Origin: Phocoena phocoena
Taxonomy: Eukaryota > Chordata > Mammalia > Artiodactyla > Phocoenidae
Direction: 5' to 3'
DNA length: 64,000 nucleotides
NCBI RefSeq assembly: GCF_963924675.1
Contig: NC_089220.1
Span: 115,956,697-116,020,696, forward strand
The first letter of the stretch is position 1. Each line of letters opens with the position of its first letter. Made by a program: the position numbers and the translations under genes. Of this stretch, positions 1 to 11,683 are shown piece by piece. The notes beneath the pieces were generated by a model. It was not told where the DNA came from. It did not search any database and was given only the letters and a program-made list of their open reading frames with translations.

Positions 1-945
1 ATGTTCATTATTAGTATATAAAAATGTGATGATTTGTGTGTGTCAGTCTTACATTCTGCAACCTTGTTGAGCTCAGTTATTATTCTAAGAATGTTTTGCA
101 GATTCCTTGGGATTTCCTCTGTGATGTGTTAATGTTGTTTTTATAGCCAATTCTTGTATTTATTTATCCACATGATCAAGTCCTCAGTATTGCTCCTAAT
201 GCTGTTTATTTATGTCTCCTTTTTTTTTTTTTTGCGGTACGCAGCAGCCACGTGAGTGATCCCAGGTGAGACCAGCAGAACTGCCCAGATCGCCAACCCA
301 CAAGACTGTGAGAAACATTTTTGTCTTTAACCACTAAGTTTTGGAGTGGTTTGTCATGGAGCAATAGATTACTGAACGCTTGTAAATCACACAATTCCAT
401 GTAACTGGATTTTCAAAATCCAGATTGAACACCTTTCTTTTCTTTGATAACAAATTGTTCATAATTTATTGTACTTAATATGTTCATATCTCTTCCTAAT
501 ACCTTATTTTGAGTTTTCTCTCTACCATGTTTTTTTTTTCTTGCCTTTTTCCCCTCCTTATTTCTTGCTTTTTGTTAGATTGGTCAAGTTTTATTTATTT
601 TATTTTTCGTCTCATGATTTGAAAGTTACAAATTCTATTCTCATTCTTCTGACTTTTCTCTCCAGGAGACAGAAGAATATATCTGAACCTGTTTCCTCAT
701 TTTCTTTGGCTATAGGGTGTGCTTTGGGGATAACTAGGTTGAATTTTACCCATTGGAAGCAAAGCTACTGCTTGTGGCCTAGAAAAATATAAAATATAGA
801 GTAAAGCAATCAAAATCACCACAGGAGAGGAGCCCTATGGGTCTGTCCGTGTGTGCGTGTGTGAGTGGATGGTTATTGGAAAATGGCAGGAGGGCAGCTC
901 ATTAGCACTGGTCTTGGACTTCGGCCACCCACCCGACACTTATCA
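1..945. other. AT-rich intergenic DNA, no gene seen
   Basis: I see no exon or recognisable gene here. A poly-T run followed by GCGGTACGC at about 219-242 looks like the 3' tail of a CHR-type SINE on the minus strand whose body is missing. The rest is AT-rich with short random open frames. Confidence 0.6.
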
Positions 946-959
946 AAAGTGTCTGCAGA

Positions 960-1270
960 GGGCTTCCCTGGTGGCGCAGTGGTTGAGAATCTGCCTGCCA
1001 ATGCAGGGGACATGGGTTCGAGCCCTGGTCTGGGAGGATCCCACATGCCGTGGAACAACTAGGCCCGTGAGGCACAACTACTGAGGCTGCGCTTCTGGAG
1101 CCTGTGCTCCGCAACAAGAGAGGCTGCGATAGTGAGAGGCCCGCACACCGCGATGAAGAGTGACCCCCGCTTGCCACAACTAGAGAAAGCCCTCGCACAG
1201 AAATGAAGACTCAACACAGCAAAAATTAATTAATTAATTAATAAACTCCTACCCCCAACATTAAAAAAAA
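960..1270 (+). mobile_element. CHR-type tRNA-derived SINE, long form
   Basis: The element starts with GGGCTTCCCTGGTGGCGCAG (the tRNA-like head) and contains a GGTTCGAGCCCTGG B-box-like stretch. It continues into the longer body ending CAACTAGAGAAAGCC and a TTAATTAA/A-rich tail. It is bounded by a 14-bp target-site duplication, AAAGTGTCTGCAGA, at 946-959 and 1271-1284. The perfect duplication fixes both ends and the plus orientation. This family is characteristic of cetaceans. Confidence 0.93.
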
Positions 1271-1284
1271 AAAGTGTCTGCAGA

Positions 1285-1715
1285 TGGACCAAGGATCCAC
1301 AGTTGCCTCTTGGTTAACCTCTGCTTTACCTTGACCACGCTTTAGGCAGGCTTCTGTCTTCACTCCAGGCCCCTGAACCCTGCTTTCCCCCAAGCTTGAG
1401 TAAGCACAAAAACACTGGGATATGCCCCCCACCATCAGCCTCTCCTGAGAATTGCCCGACCACAACGGAACACTTTTCCTGCCAAACCTCACTGGTATTT
1501 CCCCTTGCATGTTCAGCTTTCCCTCCAAAGATTATGCTTATCTATACTTGCCTCTCCTCTACCCTATAAAGGAAAACCCTTTTTCTGTTTGATTTTAATA
1601 CGTTTGCAGATTTCTGAGATGCGAGTGTTCTCCCTATTGCAATAGTCTTTCTAATTAAAGTCTCTATCTAAGTCTCTTACCTAAGTCTGGATTTGTGTGT
1701 GTTTTTTAAACTGCA
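1285..1715. other. Intergenic DNA between two SINEs
   Basis: I see no gene. The stretch is ordinary unique-looking sequence with short chance open frames, becoming AT-rich towards the next SINE tail. Confidence 0.5.
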
Positions 1716-2076
1716 TATTTAATTAATTTATTTATTTATTGTTTAATAAATTTATTTATTTTATTTTTGGCTGCGTTGGGTCTTCGTTGCTGTGCATGGG
1801 CTTCCTCTAGTTGCAGTGAGTGGGGGGCTACTCTTCATTGTGGTGCGTGGGCTTCTCATTGTGGTGGCTTCTCTTGTTGCGGAGCATAGGCTCTAGGCGC
1901 ACGGGCTTCAGTAGTTGTGGCACGCGGGTTCAGTAGTTGTGGCATGCGGGTTCAGTATTTGTGGAGCATGGGCTTAGTTGCTCCGCGGTATGTGGGATCT
2001 TCCTTGACCGGGGCTCGAACCTGTGTTGCCTGCATTGGCAGGCGGATTCTTAACCATTGCGCCACTGGAGAAGCCC
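1716..2076 (-). mobile_element. CHR-type SINE, long form, minus strand
   Basis: Read on the minus strand, the head is GGGCTTCTCCAGTGGCGCAATGG at 2076 and the tail is the TTTATTTATT-rich stretch near 1716-1760. The middle carries the repeated 'tagttgtggcacgcgggttcag' motif of the long CHR form; here it is partly duplicated (about 1911-1960). The copy is diverged and no clean target-site duplication is visible, so it is older than the copies at 960, 4162 and 4957. Confidence 0.85.
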
Positions 2077-4151
2077 ACGGATTTGAGTTTATTTGACAAG
2101 ATATAGTCATCATTTGCTGAGACCAAAATCCTGGATAACATCAGAAACCTGGAAGGTATACTCCTTAAGGGCAGAAGGAATAGTCCCCTTACTTTTCTTT
2201 CCAAGAACTTAGACTGCTCTTGAAACATGATGTACTAAATATGTGTTTCCTGAATGGATGGATGAATGAATGAATGCATGAACAAACAGTTGCTCAACTC
2301 AGGAGACAGAGAAGGAGGCTGGGAGACCTGGTGCCTGGTCCCTCGTCCTTCTTTTCCCTAGAAGCTAGATTCTGCCCGTTCACAGCTGTAACTACCAGAG
2401 ATCTGGAAACATATCCTCTACCTTGGAAATATGCGTAGTCACAGAGTGGGAAATTTTGTTACTTAAAAGAGCTACATCGTTTGGAAGAAGATCTCTAAAG
2501 TCCTTGCTCCTGCAGGAGACAGTGACTGGGTGACAACAGTGGAGTCACACGGTTAATGATGACAGTCTCAAGTAAAGCCAAAACAATAGCTAGAGATGCA
2601 AACATTTTTGCCACTTACTTGAGTTCCCTGTCACCTTTGCCTTGCTTTCTCCACGTTTACCATCTCCAACGTCTTGCAACTAGATTGCATGTATGTGTTT
2701 CAGGAGCAGCCTGGCCCAACCTACTGACTGAGGCAGGAAGCTGGTTTGTTAGTCTCAGCTGCTCTTGACAAAGCCCCGTAGGCTAAAATCTGTTCACCCT
2801 TCCCCCAGAGCTGCTGCTAAGGCAAGTCCCCATTCCCTTGGTGGCTTTGTCAGGCCTTGTTTATCTTTTCATCTCTCTTGACTGGCTCTGGACTATTTCT
2901 GGATCCCATATCTGTCCTCTGACAAATCCCACATTTCCACCAGCTCCTTGGTGTCTGTAACTCTGAGAGGCATGGAAAAATGACATTGTCCAACTGAACC
3001 AGCATTCCGCTGTGGCAAAAAAGTATATTTGTCCAAAGCAATTTGAGCACACATGAATGTCCCTAGTCACTAAACATCCCCAATCGCTGGTTTTCCCCAT
3101 GGAGAGGTTTTGCAAACACCCATCTCCATGCATTTTTATGCTCTGATGTTAATTTTGATGGATTTTTCTCTCCCCTTTACTTGATTTAAATGAGACGATT
3201 TAAATGAAAAAAAATCATTTAAATCCATTTTAGCTGATTATTCCTTCTCTGAGCTGTTCCTAGAACAGCCAGAGACAATGTAATTATTAACAGCAAGAGA
3301 TATTTCCCCGTCATCTGGTGTAGGCTCTCTGTGATCAGCCCGCAGGCTGGCGTTTACTTTTCTCCTCCCACTGACCTCACTTGTAGCTAACCTGTAGTCT
3401 GGTGGCCTAGCCTGTTTCCAAACAGCTGACCTCTGCCTGGTCCAACTCACTCTGACAGAGCATCTTCTTGTTCCCCAGTGGGATGGTAGGGGAGGAGCAG
3501 CTGAATGGAGCAGAGAGAGGCCTGCCCATGGGTAACTGATGACAAAGGTGCAACTGATCTGTGCACCCAACGTGCTCCCTCTTCCATGAATGTGGGCTGC
3601 ATTCCAGTAGCTGCATCTGTTCACTCTCCCTGCCCACCTCCCCCACGCAGAGAATTGAGGATACGATGTTAGTGAAATCCTCTTCTCTCCGTCACGTGTA
3701 AGGCCCAGAAGCAGCTACACTGATTACAGCATCACCTCCTACCTTTCCAGCTACACAGCTGACCAGCTGCGCATCAGTCTAGGAAAGTCACCCTGAAACC
3801 CAGCTCTAGTTTGGGGAGATGACACACTCTTGTTTTGTTCCAAGAGATGATCTTCTGTGGTCCTTGCAATGGGGAGTACCTTACAGGCTGAGTGCAGCAG
3901 CCTGGCTGGGGAGGGAGGGATCTGTTTACAAGTCTGGGATGAGACAGGTACTTCTAAATCAATCAAAACTTTTCATATCCCGAAAGACACTAATGCACAA
4001 GTGAACACGGCAGCCACTGAATTAGACTGGGCACATCACCCAAATGAACTCTGATTATTGTATCGTTTTCTCGATTGCCTTGTGAAACTAAGTAAACTCG
4101 CATTTCCTGATTCAGAGGTTGTGACGAAAATGTCCTTTGGGGAAACAAATG
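2077..4151. other. Intergenic DNA, no gene seen
   Basis: No coding exon is supported. A GGATGGATGAATGAATGAATG simple run lies at about 2252-2275. An AT-rich palindromic block lies at 3183-3225 and is described separately. The open frames on the minus strand at 2850-3650 are not like any family I know and have no splice or start context to support them. Confidence 0.5.
3183..3225. repeat. AT-rich direct plus inverted repeat (hairpin)
   Basis: The 11-mer GATTTAAATGA occurs directly at 3183-3193 and 3197-3207. Its reverse complement TCATTTAAATC is at 3215-3225, separated from the second copy by seven A residues. The arms could form an 11-bp hairpin. The core ATTTAAAT is itself a palindrome. No function is inferred. 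Confidence 0.75.
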
Positions 4152-4161
4152 GGGAAATTTT

Positions 4162-4366
4162 TTTTTTTTTTTTTGCGGTATGCGGGCCTCTCACTGTTGT
4201 GGCCTCTCCCATTGCGGAGCACAGGCTCCGGAGGCGCAGGCTCAGCGGCCATGGCTCACGGGCCCAGCCGCTCCGCGGCACGTGGGATCTTCCCAGACGG
4301 GGGCACGAACCCGCGTCCCCCGCATCGGCAGGCGGGCTCTCAACCACTGCGCCACCAGGGAAGCCC
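4162..4366 (-). mobile_element. CHR-type SINE, short young form, minus strand
   Basis: The poly-T/GCGGTATGCGGGCC end at 4162 and the CCACCAGGGAAGCCC head at 4366 define a full-length short CHR element on the minus strand. It is flanked by a 10-bp target-site duplication, GGGAAATTTT, at 4152-4161 and 4367-4376. Its sequence is close to the copies at 4957 and 8507, which points to recent activity. Confidence 0.95.
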
Positions 4367-4376
4367 GGGAAATTTT

Positions 4377-4956
4377 GCTTAACAGATGTGTCGGCCCTTT
4401 GCAGGGCAGAACTGATTCTGCAAGCTGTTCCAACAAGCACACATTCTGTAGCGTATCAAGCAGCGCGCTGAACATGGCAACCAAAACAGGTTCTCCCAAG
4501 CTCCAAGGTATTTTGAGTTGAAAGAGTTTTAAAGTGTTTTCTGGGTTTCTCTGAAGATCTTAGAGAAATCACAGATTATATGAAACAAAAGATTGTTATC
4601 TTACCCAAATGCTAACTTTGTTCATCTGTCTGCATATTGGCAAATGGTGCAAATGTAAATGTTGGAAAATTCCAGCCTATGAACCAAAGAAAAATTTCTC
4701 ACCAAAGAAAACTTTAAAAATCTTACCAGCTAAATGTCCTGCACACCTTTTACATAACACTGCTAAAAAGAGATCTGATTTGCTTACCTATGATATTGAG
4801 ATTTTCATAATGAAATTTTAGGTCACTTTTCCATCTCCTGAAAGCATGAAGAAGCACTTAATGACATTTTTAATTTATAGAAGCAGAAGGAGATAGCCTC
4901 CTTAGACATATGCTTACAAGATGTCTTATAGAATAGACGTTAAAACATTGGCTTGC
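4377..4956. other. Intergenic DNA between SINEs
   Basis: I see no gene. The sequence is AT-rich and unremarkable. Its last 15 bases are the left target-site duplication of the next SINE. Confidence 0.5.
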
Positions 4957-5152
4957 GGGCTTCCCTGGTGGCGCAGTGGTTGAGAGTCCGCCTGCGGATG
5001 CAGGGGACACGGGTTCGTGCCCCAGTCCGGGAAGATCCCACATGCCGCGGAGAGGCTGGGCCTGTGAGCCATGGCCGCTGAGCCTGCGCATCTGGAGCCT
5101 CTGCTCCGCAACGGGAGAGGCCACAAGAGTAACAGACCCGTGTACCGCAAAA
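4957..5152 (+). mobile_element. CHR-type SINE, short young form
   Basis: This is a full-length short CHR SINE from GGGCTTCCCTGGTGGCGCAG to GTGTACCGCAAAA. The flanking duplication AAAACATTGGCTTGC (15 bp, perfect) is at 4942-4956 and 5153-5167. The perfect duplication and consensus-like body suggest a recent insertion that may differ between related species. Confidence 0.96.
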
Positions 5153-5235
5153 AAAACATTGGCTTGCTCTAAAATAATATTTTCCAAGTGTGGGACCAGA
5201 AGGATGTCCTTCTCTAACTTAGAAGTACATTGAGA

Positions 5236-5355
5236 GGGAGTTCCCTGGTTGCCTAGTGGTTAGGATTCTGGGCTTTCACTGCCACGGCCCAGGTTCAATC
5301 TCTGGTCGGGGAACTGAGATCCCATAAGCCACTTGCCTTGGCCAAAAAAAAAAAA
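5236..5355 (+). mobile_element. Short tRNA-derived SINE (GGGAGTTCCCTGG type)
   Basis: A 120-bp element begins GGGAGTTCCCTGGTTGCCTAGTGGTTAGGATT, has the GGTTCAATCTCTGGTCGGGGAACTGAGATCCC core and ends in an A run. The same subtype is found at 13295 and 44404. The flanks show a 9-bp duplication with one mismatch (TACATTGAG at 5226, TACACTGAG at 5357). Confidence 0.9.
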
Positions 5356-5375
5356 TTACACTGAGCATGAGAATG

Positions 5376-5930
5376 GAGAAAGGGGTTACTGTGAAATGGA
5401 AGTCTACATGCCATTTCTCCAAAATTGTTTGATGATCTTTGAAGAGGCTGCAGAAAAGGATGAACTGAGGGCACCTGACTAGTTCCATTCAGGTGTAGGT
5501 TGGACAAAAACTCATCCAGTGAAAAAAATGACTCATTTCTTGGAAGTAAGACTGCTTCAGAACTCAAAAAATTATCATCAGTAAAGGACAGCCAAGTTGA
5601 AGAAGACTTTCTCGATTCCTTTGCTGTCACTTATTTGAAATCCAAGTTCAATTTCACAAGTTCAAATTGCCTCTGTGCTTTAAAACCATTTTTTTCCTGA
5701 GAAATGAGGTTTAACTTGCAATGACATTTGATGTGCTTCAAGATGTTTTAAAATGATGGACATTTTAGACATAGAGAGCTTACAGGAGGAATTTATGGAC
5801 ACAAAGGACCTGATTGACAAACAGCTAGTCTCCCAAAACGAGCCTGTACATACAAAGAGCATGGGCATTTTTGGAGTGGTGGAGATTAATTCCTACAAGT
5901 CTAAAAATCTGCTGATGCTAATAAGTTAAA
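5376..5930 (+). pseudogene. Coding-like decayed stretch, origin not recognised
   Basis: An open frame at 5500-5697 encodes a serine/lysine-rich, globular-looking peptide that ends at TGA. After a change of frame, 5753-5929 is open again and reads MMDILDIESLQEEFMDTKDL and onward to TAA. The composition of both parts (E, D, K, L, few repeats) looks more like eroded protein-coding sequence than random AT-rich DNA. A short match-like bridge (VLQDVLK) lies just before the frame change. It could be an eroded processed pseudogene or part of a domesticated-type DNA transposon gene, or it could be chance. I do not recognise the family. Confidence 0.3.
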
Positions 5931-6325
5931 TCCTAAGTATTCCAGTCTCAAACACTTTTCTTGAGAGGCTGTCTAGCACGATGTCATCACATTGAGCTGA
6001 CACTAGGAACCAGTGTAGTACGGGCTTGATAAAAGCAGAGCTGCAGGTCAAAGTGTACATTTGTCTCTATTCCATTTTACCACTACATAAAGGAAAAGAA
6101 TGATGTCATAAAGGCTGCAGGCAATTCAGAGAGGTGTTACTGGAAAAGAAAGCTGAAAGAGTAAAAATATGCCACCAGAGCATGGGATAGAAGGAAGTAT
6201 GTCGTTACTTTTTATTAAATATAGGTAATATCTGTTTAACTGATACTATTACATTTATATATTCCTTTTTAGAAGTGTTACATGTATGTATCTTAAGAAT
6301 ATACAATAATTAGTCTATAAAATTT

Positions 6326-6623
6326 TTAAAAATAAATTTATTTATTTTTGCTGTGTTGGGTCTTCGTGGCTGCGTGCTGGGTACTCTCTAGTTGCGGAGC
6401 ACGGGCTTCTCATCGTGATGGCTTCTCTTGTTGTGGAGCAAGGGCTCTAGGTACGCGGGCTTCAGCAGTTGTGGCTCGTGGGCTCTACAGCACAGGCTCA
6501 GTAGTTGTGGCGCACATGCTTAGTTGCTCCGCAGCATGTGGGATCTTCCCGGACCAGGGCTCGAACCCGTATCCCCTGCATTGGCAGACGGATTCTTAAC
6601 CACTGCACCACCAGGGAAGTCCC
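6326..6623 (-). mobile_element. CHR-type SINE, long form, minus strand
   Basis: The element runs from a TTTTTAAAAATAAATTTATTT tail to the CCACCAGGGAAGTCCC head. It is flanked by a perfect 15-bp target-site duplication, TAGTCTATAAAATTT, at 6311-6325 and 6624-6638. The body is the long form with 'gttgtggcgcacatgcttag' segments. Confidence 0.94.
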
Positions 6624-6979
6624 TAGTCTATAAAATTTAAATATATAATAGAGTTTAAAAGTTCGAATAAATTGCTGTATCAGAGGATAGAAAGAGTATG
6701 AAAATATTATTTTTTTCTCATACATATGTCAATTAATTCTACTATTAATTCCCACTAATTGCTATTATTAATTGTTTTGTTTAAATAATAGCATTTAGGT
6801 AGCAGAAAGTAAACAATACAGAATGATACATAATTTCAAATAAGCACCTATTTTTATATTTGTATAGTAAAATTTAAAGAGTAATAGCTCATCTGTGTCT
6901 ATTTATTACATATTATATTATTATGAATTTTTTTCTTATTTTGGTCGGCATGGCATCGCTGTCTTGCATTGTCTTTCTA

Positions 6980-7425
6980 AAAAGTTGGTCATCCTGTTTG
7001 TCATTCAGTATAATCCTTCTGAGATTCATCCATGTTGTGTGTATCAGTTGTTCAATCCTTTTTATTGCTTGGAAGTACTCCGTATTACGGATATACCCCT
7101 GATGTTTCTTTTAATTCATTCACTAGCTGATGGACATTCGTGTTGTTTCAGTTTGGGGATGATGCTATTTTAAACATATGTATGCAGGTTTTTGTATGAA
7201 CATGTATTTTTATTTTTCTTGAGTAAACCTAAGAGCGGAATTGATAGGTTGTACAGTAAATATAAACTCCCATATTGTTTTCCAAACCGGCTGTACCATT
7301 TTGCATTCCCCCAGAAATGTATGAGTTGCTCTGCATCCCAGCTAGTACCTGATAATTGTTTTAAACAATGTTCCTTTTTCAGCCGTTTTAATAGATGAAT
7401 AGTGCTACTTCATTACTTTAACATT
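6980..7425 (-). mobile_element. LINE-1 3' fragment, antisense
   Basis: The plus strand reads the familiar reverse complement of the L1 ORF2 end and 3' region. Landmarks are 'gagattcatccatgttgtgtgtatcagttg', 'ctgatggacattcgtgttgtttcagttt' and 'ttccaaaccggctgtaccattttgcattccc'. It is diverged, interrupted by stops and lacks the 5' part, so it is an old dead copy. Confidence 0.85.
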
Positions 7426-7440
7426 TTACAGCAGTCATTT

Positions 7441-8494
7441 TGATGGACATTCACAACTGCCTCGAATGGAACTGAGACAAAAAGAAAACATAAAGAAAAG
7501 TCCCCCAGTGAAACTGGAGAATGGGACAGGTGTGGAAAGGGCCCTGGGGAATGTACGTGACTTGGAGCATATTTTGGGTAAAGAGTCAGCTTGTGGCTGG
7601 GGAAGAGCAGGAAGGGGAATCAGCCAGACTCTCCCTTCCCCCAGAAGCTCACACCCCCAGCCCTGAAAATTCTCAAAGAGTAAATGAAGGGATGGGGGAG
7701 GGGAGCGGAGAACTCTTGTTCAGAAAGTTCTCTCTCAGAGGCATCCCTAAGCTCCATGAAGGCAGCCTGCTGTCAACCTCATCGCCTGCTCTCTGTCTCC
7801 AGAAGCTGGCTCACTGCTGTCTTATCACAGGAGCCCAAGAGATAGAGTGGAATGAATGAATGAGGGTCTCTGGACTGCTTAAGTTGCTCCCTCTCACCAT
7901 CCCTTTGTGAACCTCGCCCAGAAGCAGTGACTGCCCTCTCTGCCATCCCAGGGAAAGCCCCTTTGCTCACCCCAGGTCCAACTTGTGGCCCATTCGGTCT
8001 TTTCCTCACCACCTCTCACCCCTGCCCACTTCACTGCTCCCGCCTTCCTACTGCTTCTTCTCTGGGCGATTGACACAGCCTTCTAACAACTCTCCCTGTA
8101 CCCCCCTCCCCCTTCTCTCCCCCTTTCTAATCTATCTCACCTGCACCAGATGCTGAATTCATAAATCCCAGCTCTTATCCTGTAGCGCTCACATCCAAGC
8201 TTCTGCACCGGCTCCTAGGTATCCACAAGAGAAAAGCCAACAGGCAGACTGGGTCTGGCTCCCTTCCTCCCACTGGCCCTCTGGGGGCTTGACATTGTGG
8301 TCAAATTCCACCTTCATGTCTTTTATCCTCCCCTTTCCTGCTGAAGCCACAACCAATCCAGCCTGTTGGGCTCCTTGAGAACCAGACAGAGGTGGGTTTG
8401 AACTCTGGTCCCCTTATTTCCTAAGCAAGGGGACATTGACAAATTCCTTAACCTCAGCCTCAGTGGTCCCTTCTCTAGAATGGGCAATAAAATG
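7441..8494. other. Intergenic DNA, no gene seen
   Basis: The open frames here are short and overlap in several frames. The region is mildly pyrimidine-rich at 8000-8150. I see no exon with splice signals and no recognisable repeat body. Confidence 0.5.
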
Positions 8495-8506
8495 ACCTAC
8501 CTTTTG

Positions 8507-8713
8507 GGGCTTCCCTGGTGGCGCAGTGGTTGAGAGTCCACCTGCGGATGCAGGGGACACGGGTTCGTGACCCGGTCCGGGAAGATCCCACATGCCGCGG
8601 AGCGGTTTGGCCCGTGAGCCATGGCCACTGAGCCTGCGCGTCCGGAGCCTGTGCCCCGCAAGGGGAGAGGCCACAACAGTGAGAGGCCCGCGAACCGCAA
8701 AAAAAAAAAGAAT
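8507..8713 (+). mobile_element. CHR-type SINE, short young form
   Basis: A consensus-like short CHR SINE runs from GGGCTTCCCTGG to CGCGAACCGCAAAAAAAA. A perfect 12-bp target-site duplication, ACCTACCTTTTG, is at 8495-8506 and 8714-8725. With the copies at 4162 and 4957 it forms a cluster of recent insertions. Confidence 0.95.
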
Positions 8714-8725
8714 ACCTACCTTTTG

Positions 8726-10354
8726 TGTGGTTGCAAGGAGATGGTTTGTAGGGTCTGGCACACGGTAGATACAGAATGGTAGATATGATTTTTGGTAATA
8801 ATCAAAAATCATTGGTAATTCCTGCCTCAAGTAGAAAAAAAAAGGTTAAAAACAGGGGTATAATTAATTAATTTTTTTCAAACGCCTTTCCAGCCCTAAA
8901 CTGGAGGATTCTCCTCTAGAATCATCAGAGGAACAGCCTGTAAAAGATAGGGTTTCAAGTGTAGGTGTTGCTGCCTCTGAGTACAATGTCCCCACCCTGG
9001 CATTTGGGGTAACCCTCAGCCTAATGGCTCACACACCTTAAAGAGGAGCTGGTGAATCGAGGTGCCCTCCATCTCCCCTCTGCCCCCTTCCCACCCCCAA
9101 CCAGCCATCCTGCTTGGGAAGGAGGTCTCATGGGCTAAAAGACCAAAGTGCCCAATGGGAAGTGGAAGGGAGAAGAGCCAGTGAAGAGCTCTCATTTTCC
9201 AGGCTGGACAGTTAGGTTTCTCTCATGTGAGACCCTCATGAAGGGGGAAGACAAAGATAAACCAAGAGACCAGGCATTTCCTGAGGGCAGTCACTGAGCT
9301 GGGACTGGGCAAAGGGCTCCAGAAAACACTAATGATGGTTGGAGTTCTTCCAAGAAGGGGACCCTCAAAATTCTCCAAAGCCATGGGCCTCCTTGGAATA
9401 GAAAGTTCCCTAACATTGATGGTGTTCCAGAGGGAAATTTATGTTGGAGTATCGGGGTGGAGCATGAAGCTTCAGATGGGCTGTTTGATGAGATGCCCTC
9501 TCAAGCCCAGCCTTATTCTGGGATCTATAACTGACAAGGTTTCAGGGTTTCAAAGGGCTTCCAGCTGCTTGAAAAGCAAAAATAAACAGAAGAAGCTCGT
9601 ATGTCAATAAAGCGAGGCATTAGGAAAGTAGGGGCTTTTAATATGAGGCAATGTCAGCACGAGGAGACGTATACAAAGCTGGGTCATTTTTAGAATTTGG
9701 TGAAGGCACATTATTCTTTTGACAATAAGAATAAAGAAAGCAATTAGAAACTCCAGGAAAATCAAAAGCTGTACAAAACAGCCATCACCCAGATATAAAG
9801 CAAATGAAAATATGGCAAGCCTTCGAGTAGTTGATGGAGCCTAAGGAAATTGAATACATGTGACCTTGATGCATTCTTAGCCACCCTTTGAGTGGCCTGG
9901 GCATCACGACACTGGATCGGAAGGGAAGGAAATATAATCCTTGGGTACCTATTCCTTCTCTCAGCAGTGGACTATACTCATAGTAATATCGGTTTATTGA
10001 TTTTTTTAACTTTTAAAGCCAATCTAAGGACAAAATGCAACTGTCATGATTTCAAAACAGCATTTAAATATTATCATCTTTTAAAATGTAAGGCTATTAC
10101 AGACAGGTTGAGAGGCAGATGAATGGGGGGAGGGGAAGAGGAGAGATAGGAGTGGTAAATTTCTCATTTTATATAGTGGGAAGGCATTAGATGGTGTCTC
10201 CACTCTATGGAGTAGGAAGGAAGATGTAGTGTTTAGAGCGCAAATGTAACCAATAGAAGAACCAAAACTATTTTAACTAGCAAAACTCAGGAGGAATGGG
10301 GGAGAGAAGAATGGGAGCATATAAGTGAGCTAAAACGTGATTTTCCATAGAACA
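8726..10354. other. Intergenic DNA, no gene seen
   Basis: I find no supported exon. An open frame at 9332-9610 resembles no family I know and has no supporting splice or poly(A) context. The sequence from 9600 to 10350 is AT-rich and may contain very old repeat remnants that I cannot name. Confidence 0.45.
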
Positions 10355-10805
10355 GTGTATTCCTTTCCTAAGGCTGTCACAACAAAGCACCAAAACCCAG
10401 GTGGCTTAAACAACAGAAGTTTACTGTCTCACAGTGCTAGAGACTGGAAGTCTGAGACCAAGGTGTCGGCAGGGCTGGTTCCTCCGAGACTGTGAGGGAA
10501 CACCTGCTCTATGGCTCCTAGCTTCCTGCGTTTGCTGGTAACCTTTGGGGCTTCTTGGCTTGTAGATGCATCACTCTGATATCTGCCTTCACCTTCACAA
10601 GGCATCCTCCCTTGTGTCTTTACATGGTGTTCCCTCTGTGTCCCTTTTCTGAATAAGGATGCCAATTTTATTGGATTAGGGCCCACCTTAATGCCTTCAT
10701 TTTAAATTGATTATCTCTTTAAAGACCCTATTTCCAAACATCACATTCTGAGGTACCGGGGGACTTCAACATATCTTTCTGGAGGGAATACAATTCAACG
10801 CATAG
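10355..10805 (+). mobile_element. Old mammalian interspersed repeat (about 450 bp)
   Basis: The sequence starts 'gtattcctttcctaaggctgtcacaacaaagcaccaaaacccaggtggctt'. It passes through 'ttggattagggcccaccttaatg' and 'ctttaaagaccctatttccaaa', and ends 'gaatacaattcaacgcatag'. This order of landmarks is a familiar, widely dispersed ancient mammalian repeat. I am confident that it is a repeat but not of the family name. Confidence 0.75.
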
Positions 10806-11683
10806 CAAAGAGTCATAGATATTGCCAGCCCTGAGCCCCATGCTTTAGAGGGCTTGGCCTTGACTCTAGCCTACGGTGCCAGGCTTTTTTTTCAGTGTAA
10901 GTATGTCCCATGTAATATTGGGGCCACACTTATACTAAAAAATTATTGTTGTCTAACTGGGTGCCCTATATTTTATCTGGCATTCCTACCTGAGACATGC
11001 CTTTCAAGGGGACTTTTCCAACTAGATCCTACACCCCAGCTTCTGGAGCTGGGGCCATGGAATTCTCTGCCCAAATGAAATGGCCTGAGCCTGCTTCCAG
11101 GGCCTCTGTAAATCTTTCCACAATGACCACTCCTCCCCAGGCAGAACTACACCAGGGTGTGTGTACCCCTAGGCCTGAGTCAGTTCGAGGGAGGTAGGGA
11201 ATGTGGACAGAGCTTGGGTGTGAGGGCTGCGGTGTTCACTTCCCTATGCCTAGGGCCCCTCGTGATACAGGATGGAGCCTGGGGTGGGAAGAGAAATAGG
11301 ACAGCTGTAGGTGGGGTGTCCTCTGCCTGCCTGTCTAGTTCTAGGCTGGGACTCCAAGGAGTACAAGAATTCTAAAGTTAAACTTGGCCTTCAAGTGGTA
11401 ATGAAGGAACATTTGTCAAGGTAGGAGAATAGAACATATTATGTAGCTTCCAGGATTTACAACTTTTAAATATTTAGACATATGTTATGTGCATCCCCAA
11501 ATGTACCCTTGCCCCAGGTCCTGCAAATGTTCTGGGCAGGCCCAATATGTGTAACCACAGCAGAACTAAAAACAGACACCATCCCAAGTTGTTGCCTCTG
11601 GGGAATGGATGGGGGAGGGAAGGGTGGGAGGCAGAGGACTGTAGTATTTTGTATTAAGCCTCTCTGCCCGTTGGATTTTCGCT
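10806..11683. other. Intergenic DNA, no gene seen
   Basis: I see no coding exon, RNA gene or clear repeat. The overlapping open frames at 10854-11375 are in three frames and look like chance. Confidence 0.45.
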
